The notes under the pieces are model-generated. The model made no database searches. It was not told the origin of the DNA and saw only the letters and a list, made by a program, of their open reading frames with translations. From assembly GCA_030145365.1 (NCBI GenBank), contig JAQYVS010000009.1, forward strand, positions 1 to 5,712: a DNA stretch of 5,712 bases. The letters are read 5' to 3'. Source of the stretch: Desulfofustis sp. GTDB lineage: Bacteria > Desulfobacterota > Desulfobulbia > Desulfobulbales > Desulfocapsaceae. The position numbers and the translations under genes are program-made. Positions 1 through 4,540 of the stretch are shown here, in pieces (positions within the stretch are counted from its first letter, which is position 1; each line of letters opens with the position of its first letter).

Positions 1-575
1 AGTTCGGTTTCAAAGGAATTCAGAGTGGTAAAGAGGTCCTCAAACACCGTACTCCCGTCGATACCGACCGCCATGGTAGCATTCTTGTCACTTTTGATAG
101 TAAAAGCGTCGCTATTCCCATTATAAGTGCCGTCCGAGCTAAATGGAATGGTGTCGGTTTTGGTACCGCCGAAAATATAACGCCCGCCAACCTCTGTGTT
201 GGCTAAAGCCACTATTTCATCCTTCATGTTTTGAACGGTTTGTGCGGCCGAGGTTCTCTGGGCATCACCTGTGTTGCCGCTGGCCATCTGAACAGACAGG
301 GCCTTAAGATTGGAAACAATGTCCTGCGCCTGGTTCATGGCGCTTTCAGATGCAGTCAGCCAGGAGTTTCCAAGGGAAATATTGCGCTCCAACTGATCAA
401 TGTTTGCCAAAGCGGTTTTAATGGTCAGGCCCTGGGCCATTCCGACCGGGTCGTCGGAAAGTTCGTTAATCCTCTTCCCGGTTGCAACAACCTTGTTGGC
501 CTTATGCATTTCCTCGGTAATATTGGCAAGCTGATACTTCACGGCCTCAAAAATGCTTTTATTTGCTACCCGCAT
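1..575 (-). CDS. flgL: Flagellar hook-filament junction protein FlgL (HAP3), 5' part; continues past the left edge
   Basis: FlgL is the second hook-filament junction protein. It is exported through the flagellar type III apparatus, sits between FlgK and the filament, and is a flagellin homologue. The visible 191 residues begin MRVANKSIFEAV and carry the flagellin-type N-terminal helical domain. The family signature TGKRINELSDDPVGMA lies at residues 32-47, followed by heptad-patterned helices to about residue 128 and then the junction motif GGRYIFGGTKTDTIPF at 130-145. No signal peptide is present, as expected for type III export. The ATG at 573-575 is chosen because AAGGAG (585-590) lies nine bases upstream and homology begins at once. 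FlgL proteins are usually around 300 residues, so roughly the last third, including the C-terminal helix, is outside the window. It follows flgK by 62 bp, so co-transcription is likely. The reading frame is intact up to the edge. Confidence 0.95.
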   Translation of the reverse strand, partial: MRVANKSIFEAVKYQLANITEEMHKANKVVATGKRINELSDDPVGMAQGLTIKTALANIDQLERNISLGNSWLTASESAMNQAQDIVSNLKALSVQMASGNTGDAQRTSAAQTVQNMKDEIVALANTEVGGRYIFGGTKTDTIPFSSDGTYNGNSDAFTIKSDKNATMAVGIDGSTVFEDLFTTLNSFETE

Positions 576-595
576 ATCAAGAAACTCCTTTATAC

Positions 596-620
596 CCTAA
601 TTGATTTAAACTCGATTAGG
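596..620 (-). other. Imperfect inverted repeat in the flgK-flgL gap, just upstream of the flgL ribosome binding site
   Basis: CCTAAT at 596-601 pairs exactly with ATTAGG at 615-620. Two further pairs lie inside after one mismatch, leaving a seven-base loop. In the minus-strand transcript the hairpin ends five bases before the flgL ribosome binding site. There is no following U-run, so it is not a classical terminator. It could tune flgL translation or mRNA stability between flgK and flgL. The stem is short and AT-rich, so a chance occurrence is quite possible. Confidence 0.3.
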
Positions 621-637
621 TGTTATTAGTCAATCGT

Positions 638-3562
638 CTATTTCACCTGAAGTAAAGTCACATACATCTCGTCGGCAACAGTAATCAGTTTGGCTGCCGC
701 GGCATAGGCATGCTGGAATTTTATCAGGTTTGTCATCTCCTCATCAAGGGATACGGCCGAAATGCTGTCCCGGACATTTCTCAACTTGTTAACCATAACC
801 TCACTAAATTCCTTGGCTCTTGAGATGCTCGAAGCGGTAACCCCTATAGAGCCTACCATGCCATGATAGTAGCCTTCAACGGTCGCAGTGACGCTACCTT
901 CTGTGTTGCCGTCTATCCTGTCGGTCGTCCATTGAGAGATAACGGCAGATGTGTATTGCAGATCGGCAATCGCCAAAGCATTGCTGTTGTCGCCTGCCGC
1001 CAAATCTCCGGTACCGGCTTCAAGTTGGGCCGCCGCAATATAATCCTTATTGTTTAAAACCGTGTTAATACCAACAGATCCTGCGCTGCTCCCTTGAAAA
1101 AAGGTATTGATGCCCAGAGCAGCCATAAGCCCGGCATCCTGCGCAGTATCATCGGAAAAACCAAAACTGTAAGTGCCTGCGGCAGCTGCAATGTCGAATG
1201 CCACAATGCCGTCTGCAGTTAGGGCAGTAGCAAAACTAACCGTGATATCTGAACTCCCGTCATCGTTAAGGTCAATGCCAAACCCGTCATTATCACCACC
1301 AATATCAGTATCACTGGCAAGTGTATAAGCGGCAGGGACGTTACTCACTCTCCAATTGTCCGGATTAATATCGAAGGTTACGACCGTTCCATTTACTACA
1401 GCACCAGCTGTAACAACCGCTATCTCAGCACTACCGCCAGCAGTAAGGTCGAAACCAAATCCGGTAGCATCACCACCAATATTATCTGTATCTGAATCGA
1501 AGTAGGCAGCAGGAACGCTGGTAACAATCCAATCTGCTCCATCATAGGTAAATGAGCATGTGCCACTGTCAGTCAGATCATCTTCATCACCCGGATTGAC
1601 GGTCACACTAGTCAGGGTACCTCCGCCGGCAATTCCAGTATTTTCAACTGCACCGATCTGGGTCACGGTAAATGGAGTGCCGGCAGGGGTGCTTGTAGTA
1701 AGCATGTCGTAATTGTTGACCGTTACTGTAGTGTTAGCCGCGGTGGCTCCACCGCTATAGCTATAGTTTTCCAGCTCACGTCCGGTTCCGCTTGTATCCG
1801 GGGCAAAACTCAAGGCATTACCGGATGTTTTGGATGCTGTCACACGAGGCGTCTGTCTGTTGAACTGGTCTACAAAAGAATCAAGCGTCCAGTGCCATTC
1901 CGAGGGCAGGCTGGCCGTAGGTGTCCCGTTCGCATCTGTGGTGATGGTAAAGGTGTCGTCGGCAAACAAATACCCTGAAGTGAAAGGGAGTTCCATGCCG
2001 TCAACAGTTACCGTAGTGTCGGCCGCAGTCAGGGTGAAAGTACCTGAAGTAATACTGTTTGACCAATCTATCTCTATGTCATCTGTTCCTATTGTGCCGC
2101 CTGAGGCTGAATCAACCGTGAACGTATAGGTATCTAAAATATTATTGGCAGTGTCTGTAGCTGTAGGGGTCATGACCACAGGAGCGGCGGCTGTGCCTCC
2201 GTCAACGGTATTAACTGTAAGTGTATTTCCGGCTACTAAAACATCATCGGCCGCAAAGCTTAATGTAACTCCATCAATGTCCACGGTTGTTCCCGATGCA
2301 AGTAAAGTCTGAGTTCCAGACGTGGAGGTTTTACTTTCACTCCAACTGAATTGTATGGCATCAGTATTGACTGTACCACCCTGAGTTATTTCAATCGTGT
2401 AAGTGGTGTCAGAAACACCAAAATTTCCCGCAAAGCTTGGATTTGCAGTAGATATTCCCATATCGACATCAACAGCCACAGGAGACGTTGAACCGCTGTC
2501 ATAGGTCCACATCTTGAAATCTTTGGTGTAATCGATTTTATCGCCATAAGAAAGTGTCGCCAAAAGGCCGCTTGAACCGGTTTCGTAAGTTCCGGTAACA
2601 GCTGCATCAAAAAGATTCAGCCCCACCCCCTGGCTGTGCTGCTCATTAACGGACCAGACAAATTCTTTTATCACGGCATCAAGGTCCAGTTTATACTTGG
2701 CAACGATCTCATCACGCATCTCAAGCCATCCGCCCAGTTTTCCGTTAGTTAAATAGTTCGTGATGTCAACGGTTGTACCGCCTGAATTCTCCCACAGCAC
2801 CCGGTCTCCTTTAGTACCGCCCAGCTTGAGCTCAAAGTTATCTTTTTCGCTAACCAGGATACCGCCCCTAGACGTTGCAACGGTGAGTGCGCCATTGCTC
2901 TGCTCAAAGGTCTGCACATCCAGGTATTCGGACAGTTCCGAGACGCGTGCAATGCGCTGGTCTCTAAGGTCATTTGCATTGCTGCCGTCTGACTCCCTAC
3001 TAACAATTTGACCATTGAGAGTAGCGATCTCACTTGTAATCTGGTTGATCCTTTCTATTCCAATACCAACAGCACTTGTTAAATCCGTCTCTATCTGCGT
3101 CAAATCGCTGTTCAAGGCGTTAAGTTGTCCTGACAGCAGGCCGGCATGTTCATATAGGGCAATCCGCTCGGGAACTCCTGACGGGTTGTTTGAAATATCC
3201 TGCCACGAATTCCAGAAACCGGAGAGCAGTGCACTAATACTGGTTTCGGAATTTTCGTTAAAAAGCCCCTCAAAGATCCGCATGTAATTTTCCATCTCCT
3301 GGGACGATACCATGCTCGATTTTTCCTGCCTGAGCTGCTTTTCGACCAATTGATCAGTGCTTCTGACGATTGAGGTTAAGTCCACACCGCGTCCAAAGAG
3401 CTGGCCGCCGTACGGTGCAGGCTCCCTCGCCGTGATGATCGGGTTTTGACGAGAATACTCGGGAGTATTAACGTTGGCAATGTTGTGACCGGTCACATCA
3501 ACACCATACTGCTGCACACTCAAAGCGGTCCTGGCAACATCGAGTATAGAGAGTATGCCCAT
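638..3562 (-). CDS. flgK: Flagellar hook-associated protein FlgK (HAP1), enlarged
   Basis: FlgK is the first hook-filament junction protein. It is exported by the flagellar type III apparatus and stacks on the hook before FlgL. The N-terminal rod/hook-type domain is clear: ILDVARTALSVQQYG then GHNIANVNTPEYSRQNP (residues 5-41). Family motifs follow: NDLRDQRIARVSELSEYLDV (197-216), GKLGGWLEMRDEIV (274-287), ALGINTFFQGS (816-826) and GDNSNALAIADLQ (857-869). The C-terminal helix contains IKFQHAYAAAAKLITVADEM (947-966). The protein has 974 residues against about 550 in Salmonella; the excess lies between about residues 345 and 797, rich in Thr, Ser, Gly and Asp, and holds two duplicated module types. 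The frame is open throughout. It has a single cysteine (669), in the extra part. The ATG at 3560-3562 is supported by GGGAGG seven bases upstream. It starts two bases after the flgN stop, which implies translational coupling with its chaperone. Confidence 0.97.
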   Translation of the reverse strand: MGILSILDVARTALSVQQYGVDVTGHNIANVNTPEYSRQNPIITAREPAPYGGQLFGRGVDLTSIVRSTDQLVEKQLRQEKSSMVSSQEMENYMRIFEGLFNENSETSISALLSGFWNSWQDISNNPSGVPERIALYEHAGLLSGQLNALNSDLTQIETDLTSAVGIGIERINQITSEIATLNGQIVSRESDGSNANDLRDQRIARVSELSEYLDVQTFEQSNGALTVATSRGGILVSEKDNFELKLGGTKGDRVLWENSGGTTVDITNYLTNGKLGGWLEMRDEIVAKYKLDLDAVIKEFVWSVNEQHSQGVGLNLFDAAVTGTYETGSSGLLATLSYGDKIDYTKDFKMWTYDSGSTSPVAVDVDMGISTANPSFAGNFGVSDTTYTIEITQGGTVNTDAIQFSWSESKTSTSGTQTLLASGTTVDIDGVTLSFAADDVLVAGNTLTVNTVDGGTAAAPVVMTPTATDTANNILDTYTFTVDSASGGTIGTDDIEIDWSNSITSGTFTLTAADTTVTVDGMELPFTSGYLFADDTFTITTDANGTPTASLPSEWHWTLDSFVDQFNRQTPRVTASKTSGNALSFAPDTSGTGRELENYSYSGGATAANTTVTVNNYDMLTTSTPAGTPFTVTQIGAVENTGIAGGGTLTSVTVNPGDEDDLTDSGTCSFTYDGADWIVTSVPAAYFDSDTDNIGGDATGFGFDLTAGGSAEIAVVTAGAVVNGTVVTFDINPDNWRVSNVPAAYTLASDTDIGGDNDGFGIDLNDDGSSDITVSFATALTADGIVAFDIAAAAGTYSFGFSDDTAQDAGLMAALGINTFFQGSSAGSVGINTVLNNKDYIAAAQLEAGTGDLAAGDNSNALAIADLQYTSAVISQWTTDRIDGNTEGSVTATVEGYYHGMVGSIGVTASSISRAKEFSEVMVNKLRNVRDSISAVSLDEEMTNLIKFQHAYAAAAKLITVADEMYVTLLQVK
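1190..1366 (-). repeat. FlgK internal module B, second copy (residues 733-791)
   Basis: This copy abuts the first with no linker and has 59 residues against 60. Shared landmarks in order are W-x-V, VPAAY, IGGD, GFG-x-DL, GS and a closing FDI. It contains DLNDDGSSDI at 764-773, which fits the D-x-N-x-D-G-x-x-D calcium loop seen in FG-GAP/VCBS-type repeats. The first copy lacks these acidic residues. Confidence 0.75.
1367..1546 (-). repeat. FlgK internal module B, first copy (residues 673-732)
   Basis: This is the first of two tandem modules of about 60 residues recognised by WIVTSVPAAY, NIGGDATGFGFDL and the closing VTFDI. The corresponding loop reads DLTAGGSAEI, so the acidic calcium-loop positions seen in the second copy are absent. 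The copies have diverged at DNA level, so the duplication is not very recent. Confidence 0.75.
1922..2131 (-). repeat. FlgK internal module A, second copy (residues 478-547)
   Basis: This is the second copy of a beta-rich module of about 70 residues, starting TYTFTVDSASGGTIGTDDIE and passing through TTVTVDGMELPF to DDTFTITTDANGT. It matches the first copy at TYT, GGT, TD-x-I, W-x-x-S, SGT-x-TL, TTV-x-x-DG and the closing T-x-T-x-x-T pattern. The ...V.VDG...F....L...D.FT... pattern resembles modules found in variable parts of flagellar hook and filament proteins. I cannot name a family with certainty. Confidence 0.7.
2192..2404 (-). repeat. FlgK internal module A, first copy (residues 387-457)
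   Basis: This is the first copy of the beta-rich module, starting TYTIEITQGGTVNTDAIQ and passing through TTVDIDGVTLSFAADD to GNTLTVNTVDGGT. It is separated from the second copy by a linker of about 20 residues rich in Ala, Pro and Thr, giving a period of about 91 residues. The position corresponds to the surface-exposed domain of FlgK rather than the packed core of the axial structure. Confidence 0.7.
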
Positions 3563-3564
3563 GC

Positions 3565-4050
3565 TTAAACCTCCCTGCTCAGAAATGAATACGAGCCGGA
3601 TTTACTAAAATGACATTTGTCGTTGTACACAGTTTCTGATCCGTCCGCGCCCGTTATGGTCGCTATGATTTCATCCAGAAACTGCAACGAATCATTGACA
3701 AAAGAAATGTTTTCTTTTCTGAAGACCTCAATCTCGCTCTTTAATTTAATAAGCCGCAGGTACAGCTTTTGAAACTCAGCCCTGGATTCTCCGGGGATCA
3801 AGTCCATTGTGCGGTTAAGCTCAAAAGTTTTTTGATTTTCCTGCAAATCGAGAGCTGCGATGATTTCCTGCTTAGTGACATTGATTTTTGCACAAATCTC
3901 CTCTTTTTCTTTCGATATACTCCACAGTTTATCCAGGTCCAAATTTATCAGAGACTCTCTTTCGTGCTTAAAGCAATAAAGCAGGTCATGGTACAGCATG
4001 ATCTTTTTGTAAAAAAGCTTTTCAATCAAACGAACATTAGGCGTTTCCAT
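3565..4050 (-). CDS. flgN: FlgN-like flagellar export chaperone for FlgK and FlgL
   Basis: FlgN is a cytoplasmic chaperone that binds the C-terminal helices of FlgK and FlgL and delivers them to the export gate. The call rests on size (161 residues), an almost wholly helical, charge-rich sequence, and its place directly before flgK and flgL. The N-terminal half has the family layout: a helix to about residue 30, then ERESLINLDLDKLWSISKEK (30-49), where regularly spaced Leu residues precede the E-K-E stretch. A long helix at 90-132 (EFQKLYLRLIKLKSEIEVF and following) gives coiled-coil potential. The tail VYNDKCHFSKSGSYSF (141-156) looks like the short glycine-containing tail of other FlgN proteins. 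Sequence conservation in this family is low, so position counts for much. The ATG at 4048-4050 has GGGAG (4058-4062) seven bases upstream. The stop lies two bases from the flgK start. Confidence 0.82.
   Translation of the reverse strand: METPNVRLIEKLFYKKIMLYHDLLYCFKHERESLINLDLDKLWSISKEKEEICAKINVTKQEIIAALDLQENQKTFELNRTMDLIPGESRAEFQKLYLRLIKLKSEIEVFRKENISFVNDSLQFLDEIIATITGADGSETVYNDKCHFSKSGSYSFLSREV
3570..3575 (-). promoter_or_regulatory. flgK ribosome binding site lying inside the end of flgN
   Basis: GGGAGG on the minus strand ends seven bases before the flgK ATG and lies within the last codons of flgN. Ribosomes finishing FlgN can therefore restart at once on flgK, a coupling that would keep chaperone and client in step. 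Confidence 0.8.
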
Positions 4051-4070
4051 AACTAAACTCCCTATTCTAT

Positions 4071-4098
4071 TTATCGGAAAATCCGGCTGTAAACTAAA
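4071..4098 (-). promoter_or_regulatory. Candidate sigma-28 (FliA) promoter for flgN-flgK-flgL
   Basis: On the minus strand, TCCGATAA (4071-4078) matches seven of eight bases of the sigma-28 -10 box GCCGATAA. TTTAGTTT (4091-4098) matches six of eight bases of TAAAGTTT. The spacer is 12 bases, one longer than the usual 11. The -10 box lies 20 bases before the flgN ATG, so transcription would start around 4064, just upstream of the ribosome binding site, giving a very short leader. Known biology fits: flgN, flgK and flgL are commonly late genes under sigma-28. The weak points are the imperfect -35 box, the spacing and the short leader. Confidence 0.45.
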
Positions 4099-4103
4099 CT
4101 ACT

Positions 4104-4145
4104 ATTTTGTGTTTAGTGTTTAGTGTTCGGTCTTTGGTCTTTGGT
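4104..4145 (+). repeat. Tandem 7-bp repeat array, left arm (six units)
   Basis: Read in steps of seven on the plus strand, the units are ATTTTGT, GTTTAGT, GTTTAGT, GTTCGGT, CTTTGGT and CTTTGGT. The common pattern is NTTTNGT. The array lies between flgJ and flgN and faces a second array of the same motif at 4183-4210. Seven is not a multiple of three, and no credible protein is encoded here on either strand. Its function is unknown. Confidence 0.85.
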
Positions 4146-4210
4146 GCCTCAACAAATTGGTATGTCAGTATATATTTCAAGCAAAACACAAAATACAAAA
4201 CACTAAACAC
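4109..4210. repeat. Inverted repeat with 12-bp perfect ends formed by the two heptamer arrays
   Basis: GTGTTTAGTGTT at 4109-4120 is the exact reverse complement of AACACTAAACAC at 4199-4210. Further pairing continues inward with one mismatch and a G-T pair to about 4127/4192. The interior is about 64 bases, so a transcript from flgJ into flgN could fold into a long AT-rich hairpin. No U-run follows in either direction, so a simple intrinsic terminator is not indicated. Confidence 0.75.
4183..4210 (-). repeat. Tandem 7-bp repeat array, right arm (four units), opposite orientation
   Basis: Plus-strand units are AAAACAC, AAAATAC, AAAACAC and TAAACAC. On the minus strand they read GTGTTTA, GTGTTTT, GTATTTT and GTGTTTT, the same motif as the left array one phase over. 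The 37-bp spacer between the arrays (4146-4182) shows no repeat of its own. Confidence 0.8.
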
Positions 4211-4214
4211 CCGC

Positions 4215-4238
4215 TGAATTCGAGCTTTTACGAATTCA
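4215..4238. other. Perfect 8-bp palindromic arms just downstream of the flgJ stop
   Basis: TGAATTCG (4215-4222) and CGAATTCA (4231-4238) are exact reverse complements around an eight-base centre. They lie four bases past the flgJ stop in the direction of transcription. The stem is half A/T and no U-run follows, so it is a poor terminator. It could be a 3'-end processing or stability hairpin for the flgI-flgJ message, or a protein-binding site. Confidence 0.5.
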
Positions 4239-4242
4239 TCAT

Positions 4243-4527
4243 TTATCGATCCTTGAGGTCTGCAAAAAGTATCTTTGCCAGCCCAATGCCACCGCCTTTA
4301 GCAATTCCCAGGGCCAGGTTCTCATCAAGCATCGAGTCCATGATCTGACTCTCGGTACTATTTTCAAAGAGCCCACCCTTCTCAACGGTGGACCGCATAG
4401 ATTTCAGCATATAGGTTATCAAGATGGATTCAAACTCGGTGCAGGCTTTCTGCAGTTTCTGCAGACCGGCCGTGGAGACATCTTTCTGCACGGCCGCCGC
4501 CGGATGCGCTGCAATCGGTTTTAACAT
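4243..4527 (-). CDS. flgJ: Single-domain FlgJ, rod-binding protein without muramidase domain
   Basis: The 94 residues correspond to the N-terminal rod-binding domain of FlgJ, which acts in the periplasm to help the rod assemble. Family features seen are LQKACTEFESILITYMLKSM (residues 25-44), a small linker with GGLFENS (51-57), then MDSMLDENLALGIAKGGGIG (63-82) and LAKIL. Salmonella FlgJ has about 313 residues with a C-terminal peptidoglycan hydrolase; that half is absent here. Single-domain FlgJ is known from several proteobacterial lineages, so this is probably the natural form and not a truncation, and the end is not frameshifted into a hydrolase remnant. A separate enzyme encoded elsewhere would have to open the cell wall for the rod. 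The ATG at 4525-4527 is supported by AAGGAG seven bases upstream. It starts 12 bases after the flgI stop. Confidence 0.92.
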   Translation of the reverse strand: MLKPIAAHPAAAVQKDVSTAGLQKLQKACTEFESILITYMLKSMRSTVEKGGLFENSTESQIMDSMLDENLALGIAKGGGIGLAKILFADLKDR

Positions 4528-4534
4528 ATCGCGT

Positions 4535-4540
4535 CTCCTT
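4535..4540 (-). promoter_or_regulatory. flgJ ribosome binding site overlapping the flgI stop codon
   Basis: AAGGAG lies seven bases before the flgJ ATG, and its first base is the last base of the flgI TAA stop (4540-4542). This tight packing indicates that flgI and flgJ share one message and are probably translationally linked. Confidence 0.8.

Larger units (their letters stand above)
1172..1792 (-). other. Extra segment in FlgK (about residues 591-797) that splits two normally adjacent FlgK motifs
   Basis: In ordinary FlgK proteins of this type, a segment like DSFVDQFN...ALSFAPDTSG is followed within a few residues by YSFGFSDDT and then the LAALGINTFF motif. Here the two halves lie at residues 561-593 and 798-806, about 200 residues apart. 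The intervening stretch contains the tandem VPAAY modules and is low in charged residues other than Asp. The likely reading is a domain inserted in the solvent-exposed variable region. The exact boundaries are estimates, since no alignment was run. Confidence 0.55.

Noticed and set aside
231..629. Open frame of 132 codons on the plus strand
   Set aside because: It lies opposite the conserved start of flgL, has no recognisable product, and its length follows from the codon pattern of the real gene.
1830..3287. Several plus- and minus-strand open frames of 74-99 codons inside flgK
   Set aside because: All overlap the intact FlgK frame, lack family features and are low-complexity shadow translations.
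638..3562. Gene fusion or frameshift as the cause of the unusual FlgK length
   Set aside because: One uninterrupted frame carries both the N- and C-terminal FlgK domains, and the extra length is internal modules in the known variable region.
3769..4056. Plus-strand frame of 95 codons opposite flgN
   Set aside because: It is antisense to a gene well supported by ribosome binding site, operon position and helical pattern, and has no recognisable product.
4104..4210. CRISPR-like array
   Set aside because: The units are 7 bp, contiguous without unique spacers and in two orientations, so this is a simple tandem repeat.
4109..4210. Rho-independent terminator between flgJ and flgN
   Set aside because: The stem is AT-rich with a long interior and is not followed by a U-run in either direction.
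4211..4240. Cloning scar, because two GAATTC sites lie close together
   Set aside because: The flanks are continuous with the flagellar cluster and the sites are part of a natural-looking palindrome. No vector-like sequence is present.
4157..4348. Plus-strand frame of 63 codons starting in the flgJ-flgN gap
   Set aside because: Part of it is a translation of the heptamer repeats and the rest is antisense to flgJ. No ribosome binding site or known product was seen.
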